Both the position numbers and the translations under genes were made by a program. Below are positions 43,535 to 53,977 of a stretch of 64,000 nt of DNA, one piece after another (position 1 is the first letter of the stretch; each line of letters starts with the position of its first letter). The notes below the pieces were generated by a model. That model had not been told where the DNA came from, did not search any database, and saw nothing but the letters and a program-made list of their open reading frames with translations. This stretch comes from Anastatus disparis. Taxonomy: Eukaryota; Arthropoda; Insecta; Hymenoptera; Eupelmidae. The stretch spans positions 858,501 through 922,500 of the forward strand of contig JAFFSR010000021.1 of NCBI GenBank assembly GCA_017163975.1, in the 5' to 3' direction.

Positions 43535-43735
43535 TTATTCATTGTTTAAGTCATTATATTTTTTTAGTAATACAGGTTCGATAACGGATTTCATTCTTTT
43601 AATTCTCATTCCAAATCTTTTTCCATCACGACCTATTTGTTCCCACTCACCACGACGCGCACTTTGACTTGCATAAGTCCATACATACATAACTTTAATA
43701 GTTGGTTTACCTTCCTTTAAATGTACACGCTTCAT
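43535..43735 (-). CDS. Small basic Polinton protein, unknown
   Basis: A 66-residue frame opens at MKRVHLKEGKPTIKVMYVW and ends VLLKKYNDLNNE. It is rich in Lys and Arg. I do not recognise a family. Its last ~20 codons lie in the TIR, so the C-terminus (KPVIEPVLLKKYN-like) is also present, in mirror orientation, near 52976-53033. It is the last gene of the minus-strand series and lies 31 bp from the next gene upstream. No damage is visible, but function is unsupported. Confidence 0.5.
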   Translation of the reverse strand: MKRVHLKEGKPTIKVMYVWTYASQSARRGEWEQIGRDGKRFGMRIKRMKSVIEPVLLKKYNDLNNE

Positions 43736-43765
43736 TTTTTTACTATATTTACGTCACAATTTACA

Positions 43766-44251
43766 TTAAGGTTCATACATTAAAACATACAAGTCGTTGT
43801 AAATGTATGGTAAAGTATACGCATTAATTTCTAAAATTACAATATCCAATGTAGATTTATCTAAATCTTTATCGTCAAGCATTTTTGTTAAAACAAATGT
43901 TGTTACCTCATGAATTTTTACAGTATAATATCGATTGAAACTAGCAAATGTTTTCAATGTAAATGACTTTATATCTTCCTCACCATCTTTCTTGAACTGC
44001 TCCTTAAGGTATTCTTGGATGTAGTCGATAATCTTATTGACTTTTCCAGCGCGACGTTCCAATTGCACCAGATGCTCATCTATAAAAGGCACTGCGAGCT
44101 TAAGACCATCAGATGACACTTTTTGCAAACAGGTTGAAAGCGTTTGGTACACAGATTTCCTTTTTTTGTTAGGTGATTTACTTTGCTCTTCCTTATCTAC
44201 TGGTTGAACATGTACTGGTGGTTGGAATACTGCTCTCTCCTCGAGCACCAT
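43766..44251 (-). CDS. Polinton protein of unknown function, 161 aa
   Basis: This open frame starts MVLEERAVFQPPVHVQPVDK and has a basic patch (SPNKKRKSVYQ) that could act as a nuclear signal. The rest is predicted to be largely helical: EHLVQLERRAGKVNKIIDYI, YLKEQFKKDGEEDIKSFTLK and VTTFVLTKMLDDKDLDKSTL. It is intact, unlike the capsid genes, and is spaced 44 bp from its upstream neighbour. I know no family for it. Position in the Polinton gene series is the only functional hint. Confidence 0.55.
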   Translation of the reverse strand: MVLEERAVFQPPVHVQPVDKEEQSKSPNKKRKSVYQTLSTCLQKVSSDGLKLAVPFIDEHLVQLERRAGKVNKIIDYIQEYLKEQFKKDGEEDIKSFTLKTFASFNRYYTVKIHEVTTFVLTKMLDDKDLDKSTLDIVILEINAYTLPYIYNDLYVLMYEP

Positions 44252-44295
44252 GGTTTTTGTATGGTATAACGTCGTAAATAAAAGATCGTGGTTCT

Positions 44296-44613
44296 CTAAA
44301 TAAAGTTTTGATGGATTTCCGTACTCAGTTTTGAATAGGCCTCTTGAAAATAAGCGTTGATCAAGTCAAAATGATTTTTCAATAGCCTCCAGGCATTGAT
44401 ATCAAAATTAATCCATTTGGATGAAGAATTTGTCGATATTTTTACACAAGGTTTGTAATAACCACCATCGTATTGTAAACCAACAGCTACACGTTTGGTC
44501 TGCGACTTGTTAAGAGAATACGTTGTCGACAAGAGCATGCTATCTAGAAAAAGCATACCGTACTCTTTAAAACGGTTATTATCACGGCAATTTGGACTCG
44601 TTGATTGTGCCAT
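44296..44613 (-). CDS. Polinton protein of unknown function, 105 aa
   Basis: The frame begins MAQSTSPNCRDNNRFKEYGM and includes VAVGLQYDGGYYKPCVKIST and NSSSKWINFDINAWRLLKNH. A core promoter lies 90-120 bp upstream (44700-44735), which supports the start chosen. The sequence is open from start to stop. No catalytic pattern is obvious. It is followed closely by the 161-aa gene, so the two may share a transcript. Confidence 0.55.
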   Translation of the reverse strand: MAQSTSPNCRDNNRFKEYGMLFLDSMLLSTTYSLNKSQTKRVAVGLQYDGGYYKPCVKISTNSSSKWINFDINAWRLLKNHFDLINAYFQEAYSKLSTEIHQNFI

Positions 44614-44699
44614 ATTTGATTATTATTATGGATAACTTGAAAGAGAAATAAAACTGACTTACGTATAACCGAGTCTTACTTTAACTGTGTCTGAACTGA

Positions 44700-44735
44700 A
44701 ACTGATTTGACTTGAGGTTTCGCTTGTGCTTTATA
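44700..44735 (-). promoter_or_regulatory. TATA-Inr core promoter
   Basis: On the minus strand TATAAAG (44735-44729) is followed 31-32 bp later by TCAGTT (44705-44700), the arthropod initiator. Spacing is that of a standard RNA polymerase II core promoter. It points toward the gene starting at 44613. Confidence 0.6.
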
Positions 44736-44879
44736 TTCCTATTCCCTACCAAGTTCAAAAGCATGGGGGGAAAAGTATGTATCGTTTTATATGCTTTTTC
44801 CAAGAATATCATGTTTATCTTAAAAGATAATATATAAAAGGTTCAACAGTTGAGTACTGTTTTCGTAGAATAAAATATT

Positions 44880-45380
44880 ATGGTTCCTTGAAAATCAAGT
44901 TATAGCGGTTATATTTTATCATCTCCTGTTGAGATACGTATTTAATAACATCCTGTCCAAAATAAAATATTCCCTTCTCGCTTCTGATATTGTGTAATAT
45001 TATATTTCCTTGATATGTCGTATGTGTCGTCTACATCTTTTGTTATGATATTTAGTTCAGTTATATTGTTATTTCGCAACATCCTGTCAAGAATAAAAGA
45101 TTCAAATGTCACATCTTATACCGTAGTATGTAATATTATACTTCGTTGATGAACAAAATATAACGATCACATTATATCATTTCCTGATAAGTCGTATTTT
45201 GTCATAATTTGACAAAAATATTACTGCCCTTTGTCGGTTCAATAGAGATTTATATTTCATCATAAACTGATAAAAAATAAAAGATTCCATTCTCAATTTT
45301 GATTGCGTAGTATGTGATATATTTCAAGAATATATAGCGTATATAAGATATATTTTATTATTTCCTTTTGTTATTAAAAA
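44880..45380. repeat. Degenerate ~180-bp tandem repeat, 3 copies
   Basis: The block ATCCTGTCAAGAATAAAAGA, then GTAGTATGTAATATTATA, is repeated with changes near 44950, 45080 and 45265. The stretch 44740-45790 has no other recognisable content. It replaces the region where the rest of the protease gene would lie. Confidence 0.55.
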
Positions 45381-45799
45381 TATTTAATTTCTGCATTAAA
45401 TTAGTTTAAATGAATAAAATTATATTATAAATAGATAGTATAACGGAAATTCATAGAATAAATATATTTCTCTGTTAAATAATAAGTTAAATACTTTTAA
45501 ATAATACTAATGTGGAAAGGATAAGGTGTAGGTAAATAATTATTACGAAGAAAAAAAAATGTACATTTGATTAATATTTATTGAATATAAATTTCATGTT
45601 ACAATGATAGATTTAATATTATAAGTACATGTTTGATTACAAAGTATATTCGCGAAGTACATGTTTGATTACAAAAGCCAAAACCTAAGGAACGTTCGTT
45701 ACTATCTGTAAAAGCTTTTACAGATTTTTTATGCTTGATTTTATTCTTTAATAGTTTATTATAAAATTTTATAACTAAATTATCGTTCTTTTTGGAAAC

Positions 45800-46033
45800 T
45801 TACTGCAAAACGTACGAGAACAATGGCAATCCGTAGCTGTCAAAGTAGGTTCCGTAGCCATTTTTATTTATGTATATAGCGATCCAATGAGATCTCCCTT
45901 TTGTATGCTTTTCAACGTTTGCAACTATAGTTGCTGGAAGTTTAAGAATGTTCGGAATCCGATCTGCTGCATATACTCCTACAGTTCTAGCGTTGACTGT
46001 AGCTAGTGCTTTGATTATTTCACGAGTATTCAT
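45800..46033 (-). pseudogene. Polinton adenovirus-type cysteine protease, C-terminally truncated
   Basis: The 77-residue frame has the family blocks VGVYAADRIP, GRSHWIAIYI (catalytic His) and GTYFDSYGLP (the acidic member of the triad and its surroundings). It ends in FSYVLQ and a stop. The part that should follow, with the catalytic Cys in a QxxxxxxCG-type block, is absent. The protease matures capsid proteins in related viruses. The start codon overlaps the stop of the upstream gene (ATGA), so the two were probably co-transcribed. Lack of the Cys makes it inactive. Confidence 0.85.
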
Positions 46034-46034
46034 T

Positions 46035-46727
46035 GTTCGTCATTATCATCTTCATCTGCTTCTGAATTGCTATCTTTCGATGCCTTGATGGAGTCTGATG
46101 GTGATGCAGGACAATCAACTTCATCCACACCTCCGTCAGCAACTGCGCGAGCTAATCTTCATACTCTTACACGCTCAAGATGTACGTCGCTTAACCTCAA
46201 TGGATTGTCGGTGATGTTGTCGGATGTGATACACAATGATAGTTTCGAATGCAACCACTTCCGCAAAATGTATGCCTGATTGAGGGCACATACAACTCTT
46301 TTATACTTATCTTTTGTACTATGAGTGACGCATGAAAATCCATCCTTATGATATCTTGTAAAGAGTTCATTGAATGATGGTGAGTATATTTCTAGATTGA
46401 TGATTTCTTGCGACATGGTTGCATCTAGATACGTTGCTTTTTCGTAACCTTTAGTATAGATTTTTGCAGCTACTTTTGCAATGTTGTATTAATTAAGTAA
46501 CAATTGACCGATGGAAATGTCGCCTTCTAGCCATTGAATACTATGATGATGATTTATCACAAATTCGTTGCTCCGTTTTACTCCTGATGGCAATTCAGAG
46601 AAATCATTTAGTGATTTTACTATCCAATGGGAAAAAACTCGAGTTTTTAAACTAAGTACTGCCACTTTCTTTGGAAAAATTTATTGTTCCGGTCTTTTAG
46701 ACCTTGAATATCAATGACGGAATCCAT
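46035..46727 (-). pseudogene. Polinton-associated conserved unknown protein (MDSVxDIQG family), broken
   Basis: It starts MDSVIDIQGLKDRNNKFF. After a frame shift it gives VAVLSLKTRVFSHWIVKSLN, ELPSGVKRSNEFV, HHHSIQWLEGDISIGQLL, then KIYTKGYEKATYLDATMSQE, INLEIYSPSFNELFTRYHKD, CVTHSTKDKYKRVVCALNQA and YILRKWLHSK. It closes with an acidic tail before the protease start. The block order fits a family common near TEs in arthropod genomes (M-D-x-V-V-D-I-Q-G-F start, H-H-G-x-x-W block, K-I-Y-V-K-G block), as I remember it. The role is unknown. One shift and two internal stops are visible. Confidence 0.7.
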
Positions 46728-46854
46728 GACTTTACTTTTGACCACTTTCACTGTACAGAATGAGACTCCAGAAAGAGACTGATGATCAACGCAGTTCATC
46801 AATGATCTTATATACTAATCACCCCATCTGTGATTCTACTCCCACTCCTTTAGC

Positions 46855-48332
46855 TTAAGCATTAAAATCCGTTATAATATTACGACTTGAATTTATTTCC
46901 AGAACGTTATCGTATTCTGTGTAAGTGATGCAATTTATTGTTTGTTCCAAGGCCTGATTAAATTTCACTTCTACTCTTACATTACCACGTTTAATAAGAT
47001 TCCAGTGTAAAGCAGAATTTGTAGAAAGATCGGGTGTCAGATCAAATGCAAACAAACAAAAACCTCTAGAATAATCTATTCGGCTGAGGCAAAGGGACTC
47101 ATTAGAAAAATGTATACCAGTCCCTGAAAATAAAGTGTGATAAGCTTCAACAAACTGCGGATTATCGCCTGTAAATTTTGGTTGTAGCGGTCTACTCGGT
47201 ACTTGTACTCCGTCAATGTAGAGCGAAAGATAATTAATGGAAAAATGTTGAAAGTTGAATGGATTGAATTGTCTATTTCCATTAAACGCTCTGTTATCGA
47301 CGAATCCTATTGGAATTCTTTTTGGTAGCTGACCTAAAATTATTTTATTCAAAGTATCACCATGTATACCTCTGTGCATGGTAAATGATTTTACTTCAAC
47401 TCGTGTAATAGGATGTTTGGCGGTTGCTTTTGTTAAAGCATTGGCATGGGCGAGTAATATTCCTGGGCTAATTTTTACACGATGTATCATCAAAGAGGCT
47501 TCTTTTATACTAAGACTAAAAGTATCATTTTCGGAAGCATCCATAAGACAAAATGCATCTTTACTTCGAACAAATCGTACTTTTAGTTTAACACCATTTA
47601 ATACAAATTTATTTTGATTGAAAACGTCACAATGTAAATGACCTATTAAATCTATTGTTTTTGAATTTTCCGTATAATATGATCGGTTTAATAGTCCATG
47701 ATTAGCTTCACTAGCAGCGCACCCCACGTTTAGTAGAGCTTCAATTTTTCCAATAGTATCGAGATATTACAGAGATGTTGTTAGATGTGAATTTATTGCA
47801 GAGCTTGGGTAATTTAACCCTTTAAGGATGGGACTGGTCGATATTTCGACCACTCAAGTATCATAACATTTTTGAGTGATTTTGAGGATAATATTATGTT
47901 AAAACACTCAAAAATATTATGATACTTGAGTGGTCGAAATATCGACCAGTCCCGTCCTTAAAAGGTTAATAATGTTTCGATATAGGCTCTGTATGGGTAA
48001 GCATTGTTTGGTGGTGAGACGAGTTTTTGATTAAAAAATATATCAATTTGATTAAATAGTGAATAAAGAAAATTATTAACAGGTCCTACTTTACTATTCT
48101 CAGCGGGAATATTCGGTATAATTTGTATAGGCACATTTAGCATTGTGTGTGCTAGATCGATATAATCTTCATCTCCAGGTATTACAAATTCAATTGGTCC
48201 ATCATCGGTAAGCGATGACACTGGTTTATACTCAATAAATTGTGAAGATTCTAAAGATGTTTGAGTTGGTGGAAGCGTAAATAAGTCTAATTCTGATTTC
48301 ATGCTCTTTCTTACATGCAAACTCATTCGCAT
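46855..48332 (-). pseudogene. Polinton major capsid protein (F54H12.2-like), split by a MITE
   Basis: The N-terminal part (48332-47970) has FVIPGDEDYIDLAHTMLNVP, NNFLYSLFNQIDIFFNQKLV and NAYPYRAYIETLL. The C-terminal part (47727-46855) has DLIGHLHCDVFNQNKFVLNG, VKLKVRFVRSKDAFCLM, QLPKRIPIGFVDNRAFNGN, NPFNFQHFSINYLSLYIDG and GVQVPSRPLQPKF-type blocks. These are landmarks of the double jelly-roll capsid protein of Polintons, related to C. elegans F54H12.2. A 148-bp MITE with TTAA target interrupts it at 47818. The two reading frames are in register across a single TTAA copy. One further stop lies at about 47775. The C-terminus looks complete. Confidence 0.9.
47814..47969. mobile_element. piggyBac-like MITE in the capsid gene
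   Basis: The element at 47818-47965 (148 bp) is flanked by TTAA. It begins CCCTTTAAGGATGGGACTGG and ends, inverted, CCTTTTAAGGACGGGACTGG. The arms pair through CGATATTTCGACCACTCAAG. CCC/CCT ends with TTAA target fit piggyBac-derived MITEs, unlike the GA-ended families elsewhere here. Confidence 0.9.
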
Positions 48333-48364
48333 GAATTTGCATGTAAGAAAGCCATCTTGTTTTT

Positions 48365-48843
48365 CTAGTTAGATCCAAGAATATCTGCCACACTGCGTAA
48401 ATCTTGTATTTTCTTTTTGCTAACTCTTTTACGTTTTAGAATACCCCCTTTTTTCTTTTTTATAACACTTTGTTTTCTTTTGACTTTAGTACGAGCTGTT
48501 GAGCGTCTTTTGGGAGACTGACGCTTCCGCTTGGCAACAGAAACTAGAACCCTTCATCATCTCAGAGATTTTATTAACTGCTTTCCTCTTGAGATTTCGA
48601 CCCGATTCATGCATTCTCGTATTTACAGACTGTTTGAAATTTGTACCATTGTTGGCAACATCGTCAAACAGCTTCTTTACCGACTGCTTTTGCTCCAGTG
48701 GTAAGATAAGGTAAAACTCTTCGGAAAAGACCTCCTAGAAAACTTTCTATACCATGTCCACGTTGGTAATGTAAGCTGTTGAATACCTGATGGATTCCGC
48801 CGCCGCCAATCTGCTCGGAATAATAGGCTGTGTAATGAGACAT
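48365..48843 (-). pseudogene. Small basic Polinton virion-type protein (pVI-like), frameshifted
   Basis: It starts MSHYTAYYSEQIGGGGIHQV and continues QRGHGIESFLGGLFRRVLPY, LTTGAKAVGKEAV. After a shift it reads DDVANNGTNFKQSVNTRMHE, SGRNLKRKAVNKISEMMKGS, and after a second shift it gives a Lys/Arg-rich tail. The GIGSFLGGLFRRVLPxLxKG...VGKEAL pattern is a standard small gene between the capsid genes of Polintons and resembles adenovirus pVI/pX membrane- or DNA-binding peptides. The last is inference. It ends 32 bp before the major capsid start. Confidence 0.75.
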
Positions 48844-48851
48844 ATTTTAAA

Positions 48852-49157
48852 TTATTGATTACGTTTAAAGTGAAGCGTAACCGTCAACGTCCCGTACTCA
48901 AATGGTATACGACAACCATGTTGATCCCTTATATCTAAAATGATATTCTGAAAAGTATTATCAAGGAAAGGGATGTGATTTATGGTTGAAAACTGTTTCA
49001 CTAAGTTAGATCCAAATGTATACTTTGTATTTTTAAATGTGACTATACGTAACAGTGAAGCTTGAGTATCTCCCACTGTGTAAGGCACGCATATATCTGT
49101 GTAAATGTAGAATTGATCGGGTATTGCGGCAGCACGGCGCGGTCGAGACACGCGCAA
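48852..49157 (-). pseudogene. Minor capsid (penton-like) protein, C-terminal part
   Basis: The open frame contains DQFYIYTDICVPYTVGDTQA, SLLRIVTFKNTKYTFGS, FLDNTFQNIILDIRDQHGC and IPFEYGTLTVTLHFKRNQ. This is the C-terminal jelly-roll-type block of the Polinton minor capsid protein (YIYCDIxxPxxVGDxxxPLLRIV ... IEIDIRTxxGxxVPFxxGxVxVxLHF), as remembered. The N-terminal two thirds are missing. Upstream sequence is a tandem repeat at 49136, so the first codons here are not native. It lies 8 bp upstream of the pVI-like start. Confidence 0.7.
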
Positions 49158-49272
49158 ATATTAGCTAATTTAGCGCGCACGCGTCTCGTAATTAGCTTAT
49201 TTACGTGGTCGAGACACGCGCGAATATTAGCTAATTTTCGCACGTGTCTCGTAATTAGCTTATTAACATGTA
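49136..49272 (+). repeat. Two-copy ~69-bp tandem repeat with inner palindromes
   Basis: GGTCGAGACACGCGCAAATA...ACGCGTCTCGTAATTAGCTT is repeated once. GAGACACGCGC and GCGCACGCGTCTC are inverted within each unit, and ATTAGCTAAT is palindromic. It marks the breakpoint of the minor capsid gene. Confidence 0.75.
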
Positions 49273-49551
49273 CCAAGACAAAAGCTATATTATAAGTTCA
49301 TTTCACGTACCAAACATAAATAAGTCGTTTTCGATTAATTGCTACTTTTCTGTATAAGAGCTTAATGTTACTTTTCTAATCAATAGCTGAAGAAATAGGA
49401 ATAGGTGGGTAAAATCAAGATAAAACCATTTTTCAATTCAATTTATTTTATTGAATTCTTTTTGTAACCAAAAGGTAACGAAAACTTTTCAAATATACTG
49501 TAACCATGTACCGAAGCATGGTTATTATTTCAATTTAAGTAAGATTAAATA

Positions 49552-50110
49552 GCACCAGGAGGCGCTGTTCGCACGCGCAAATAAAAAACGAAAGATATGT
49601 ATTCGCGAAAGCGCGAGAAAGAAAGATAATGAGTAAAGAGAGAGCTAACTAAGTAGGCATTAAGTTAAAAAGAACAAGCTAATGATCAGGAAGTAGGTAG
49701 GGATAGCATAGAGAGCCTCGCACAGTAAACGTAGCGCGAAGCTCGCTCTCTCGTCGCCTGACTGCCAGCCAAGCTAGTCGCTTGTATATTCGTCTCCACG
49801 TTGAGGTCCAACGCGCCAAGGAAAGTCTTTTCACGTTGCTACGTGTTCGGTGTCTCATCCCGAGGTCACCAGGCCATGTGGCCATACCATAAGGCCAGGA
49901 AGTTGCAGAGAGAAAAACGTGCAGAGAAAAATCTGCGGGAGGTGGGCCCGCCTCGTCAATCTCGGTAGCGTAAGTTTCTCTAAAATGTAATTAATATTTA
50001 AATCATTCATATATTCGGAGTTGCTTGGTCTACGACTCAGCAGTAGCAAGAGCGAGAAAGTTCTCACTCTTTTTGTATCATAGTTTGTTCGTCCTCGCTA
50101 AAGTCGGGGG
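49552..50110. other. GC-richer block of unknown origin in the Polinton
   Basis: It opens with GCACCAGGAGGCGCTGTT and has CpG-rich stretches near 49720-49960. No frame with recognisable protein was found. Base composition differs sharply from the AT-rich flank on the right. It may be an insertion or a former promoter region. Confidence 0.4.
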
Positions 50111-50399
50111 ATGGGGTGTCGATAGTGAATAGAATCTCTTCAAGATCTATAGTGAATAAAACAATAAAATCAATAAAAAATTGGCTCCGTGCAGCATGTC
50201 CTCTAAACCCCAAAACGCGAGCACGCTACGTTACAATAGCAGGACGCTTTTTTAATACAACACTAGTTTGTTTCTTTTTTTTGTTACAAAATTTTTCATT
50301 TTGGATGCAAGGTCGATCTCTACGGGGTCACCGTGTTTCAGTTCATTATACTTTTTATATCACACGTACGTGGGTATCCGAGTTCCTCATTTAGAAATA

Positions 50400-51690
50400 T
50401 CGTTAAATTCCATATTTACGGGAAAGTATTATAACGAGTTCTAATAAATAAAGTCATCTAATTACTCAAAATATAAAATATTAATTTATTCAATTTATAA
50501 CAAGCACATAAATTTTAAATTTAAAGCTAAGATTGAAGATCATTATATCATGATAATCTATTGAATAAATTACGAATACTTAAGTATATTAATGTGAGAG
50601 CCAACTTGTTTAGCCAAATATTAGTAGAGCTTATTCTGTTACTGGATAAAATTATATTCATTAATTAAACTAATTTATTTTAACAGAACTTTTTATTATA
50701 TTTACCAATCTCATAATATTTTATAATTTTGACACATGGTCAAAACTTAACATGCAAAAATATGTTCTATACTTAATTTTTTAATCATTGTAACTTTTCT
50801 ATAACTGTTAAACCAATTAGTTATTTACGCATTTTTTTCGAGATGTTAGATCTTAATTTTCGTATTGTATAAACAAAAATATTTGAAAATTATTTTTTTC
50901 TAAAACAAATTTAATGATTTTTGATAAATTTTATCATTAAAAAAAAAGATTATCATAACTTTAGAAAAAATTAAATAACAATTCGAGTCTCTAAAACGTT
51001 TGTTGTGAATTAAAAATAAAATAAAGTATCTGATAATGAACAAAGAAATATAATTAAGTTATGCTTATAAATTCTCATATAAATTTTTTTTTAATTAATC
51101 ATGATTTTGAAAAACAAATATTTACAAATGTAATCCGTCATCTAGATACCTTTATTTTTAACAATAAATCAATACCTAATATATTGATTTCATATCAATA
51201 TGAACATATTTTTTCAAAGTTAACATTAATAGTACATTATGTTACTAGATGCATAAATGACCTATTACGGTACGATGTGATCATTCGCGTTGTGCGATAG
51301 ACCATTTATACCACGAGAATCATACGATATTTTATACTACTGACTAGCATGTCGGGTTATTATCTTACCTATTAATAATTCAAAATATGTTATATTTTTT
51401 TTATTATGTATTATTATCCTTTTTAATACATTTCTGTGTTGCCCTATTGAGAAGAAATAAAAATTATTATTGTACAAATTTGTTACAAAAAATAATTTTT
51501 TAATATATTACAAAAATAATTTATTGCAAGTCTTATTCAATATCCATATCGAATACTATATTATTACCAATATCGACTAAAAACAGAAATTATAAATAAA
51601 ATACTCGGCATATAATCATGTTTATCTTATAAGCCATATATAAACTACAATTTTTTTTTTAAATTATGAATTTAGTTAAAACAATAAATT
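50400..51690. other. Very AT-rich Polinton interior, no gene seen
   Basis: An open frame at 51061-51300 has no motif and biased composition (Ile, Asn, Phe). Polymerase, integrase and ATPase motifs expected in this part of a Polinton were looked for by eye and not found. Confidence 0.5.
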
Positions 51691-52570
51691 TTACATCGAT
51701 ATTCGTTTCCCTAATACTCAAACAATATATGTACAAAAAATCACTATGATGTTTTTATTATTTCATTAGATATTCATTTATGTATTGATTTATCGTTCCA
51801 CTAATCCTACCGATGTGATTTTTGAAACATATATTCAATGCAGCATTAAAAACCTGATGGAATTATGAAAATTAATTTATATTGATAATTGATAGATTTT
51901 AAAAATTGTAATTTTGAGATTAGTCATCATACACAACACATAGAAATTTTACAATACCGTTCAAATTTTTGCTACTAACCAATTAATATATGTACCAAAA
52001 ATATCCACAATATCTTTATTAGATCGATAGATAATCGATGATGTATCGATTTTTGATCTATTGATCCTAGAGAGATGATTTTTGATACATATATTATTTG
52101 GACAGCAGGGTATCGAATGGTGTTATAAGATTTCTTGTTTTTCTAAAATTCACGATTCTTAAAATTTGTAATTTACGTATGACTCATTAGATAAAATAAG
52201 CAGAGATATATGCTCCATGTGTTGTGTACGATGACTTATTCCGAAATTACAATTTTTAAAATTTATCAATTATCAATAAAAATTAATTTTTATAATACCA
52301 TTCGGATTTCAATATTTCAATAAGTATATGTTCCAAAAATCACCTCAGCACGATCAATATAACAAGAATCGATACATAATCGATTATCTATCGATCCAAG
52401 AATAATATCAGGGTGATTTTTGGTACCAATATTATTTGAATAGTAAGGAATTGAATAAAATCGTTAAATTTCATATTTTATCAAAATTTTGCGATTTTTA
52501 AAAATTGTAATTTATGTATGTCTCATTAGATAAGATAAGTAACTCTGAATGCTCTATTCTCTTAATGATA
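51690..52570. repeat. Cluster of diverged direct and inverted repeats
   Basis: A unit with ATCGATAGATAATCGAT, TTGATC(C/T)TAG and GATGATTTTTGATACATATA occurs at about 51740, 52020 and, inverted, at 52320. A second word, TAATTTACGTATGACTCATT, recurs near 52165 and 52505. Copies alternate in orientation. Confidence 0.55.
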
Positions 52571-52969
52571 CCTGCAGGCGTATAGTAACATTTAATTATT
52601 TTTATAAACCAATTTTATCATAAAATAAATTTTTACAAACTAAATGTATAAACTTCAATTAATTTATTATAGAAAATAAATATTTTACATTTCTAAAAAA
52701 TTTTACTTGAAAATGTTTTAATTCTCAAATTTTGTGTATATCATGAATTAGCAAGTGGTGAAAATCGTAAAGAAGCTTTTGTATTTACATGAGCAAAAGA
52801 CGTAAGAATATAAGAGAGTAGATTTTTATCTCGCTGTATGATTCTGAGAATCATATAGATTGTTTTAATTCTGATTTCTGTTTTTATTCACTATTTGTAA
52901 CAAAATGTTATGAGTATTGAATAAAAATTCGAAATAAATAATTTTGAAATATATTAAAAAGAAAGATTT

Positions 52970-53977
52970 AGAATGAAACCCGTTATCGAACCTGTATTAT
53001 TAAAAAAATATAATGAATACTTAAACAATGAATAATTAAAATATTCGATTATTATTTAATCATAAAATTACAAAATACTTCACAAAAATTTTTTTATTTT
53101 ATCCCCTCCACTTATTCCATTTTCAATCATAATATATTTAGTATAAATACACTTACACCGTGCAAAGACTTTTATTTCCATTTCATTATTCATAGAGTGC
53201 GCCAGAGATAAACAATGGGTCAGGTAAAAGGAACACTGAAACAACCATCTTATTTGGATTCAGATGGAACCAGGGAGGAGAGAAAAACTTTGCTCAAAGA
53301 TGAAAAATCTAAAAAATTACAATTTTATACTAAATATTCAATAAATACATATTCATTTCCAAAAACTCAGGGATATAAAAAAATATAAATAATATACTAA
53401 CCATAATCGGTTCTTTTTAGGACCACCAATAAACAACGTAGAAACTTCTTTTTTTTTTGCTTGGGTGTGTGTATTGTTTGTATAAACAAAAAGTTATCTT
53501 ACTTATTTGTTTACGTTAACAAGTAAATATATTAATAGATTCTTTATCTCATCTTAAATCATTTGTTTAAATAAGTTTTTAAGTTTTTATATTAACTTTT
53601 TGGCTAAATTCTATGTAGGAACTCGTTTCAACAAGTGGGTGTAATAGCAACATTTAGGAGATTTTCGTGCGTAAGATACCGAGACTTTCCATGCCCATGA
53701 TAAATTCTATCTTTCTCTCTCTCTCTCACGTTCCTTTTTTTTAATTAAAAAAGTGTAGACACTTTTATTTTAAATAACTATAAAAATGTTCATATGAAAA
53801 CAATAATTTTATTTTATCGTAAGAAAAATACTTTTTAAAGATAAGTACTAACTCTCTCTCTCTCTCTCTCTTTCTTTTCTCTTAAGGAGGGATCATAGTT
53901 CATATGCGATAATATGCACACATTAGCCTGCGATGGCGATGACGTCACCGTCTCGCCATCGTAGGCTACATACTACT
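52970..53977 (-). repeat. Polinton right terminal inverted repeat
   Basis: This uninterrupted ~1.0-kb arm pairs with 41421-43598. It retains single TTAA sites at about 53523 and 53882 where the left arm holds MITEs. Its inner end reads RMKPVIEPVLLKKYNEYLNN followed by a stop on the plus strand, a copy of the C-terminus of the gene at 43535. Confidence 0.9.

Larger units (their letters stand above)
41421..43598 (+). repeat. Polinton left terminal inverted repeat, interrupted by three MITEs
   Basis: Pairs with 52970-53977 in inverted orientation. After removing the inserts at 41513-42261 and 42610-42996 the arm is about 1.03 kb. Shared blocks include GAGACGGTGACGTCATCGCC, AGAGAGAGTTAGTACTTATC and TCCAAATAAGATGGTTGTTT-like sequence. 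The innermost part is coding (the 3' end of the gene at 43535-43735). Confidence 0.9.

Noticed and set aside
44640..44672. A 27-nt intron bounded by GTAAGT and TTTCAAG upstream of the gene at 44613
   Set aside because: It is too short for a spliceosomal intron.
51061..51300. 79-codon open frame in the Polinton
   Set aside because: Composition is that of AT-rich noncoding DNA, and no motif is present.
41421..53977. Endogenous virus (adintovirus or virophage type) instead of a Polinton
   Set aside because: The 6-bp duplication, AG...CT long TIRs and gene types fit Polinton best. The groups are related, and without polymerase or integrase they cannot be told apart further.
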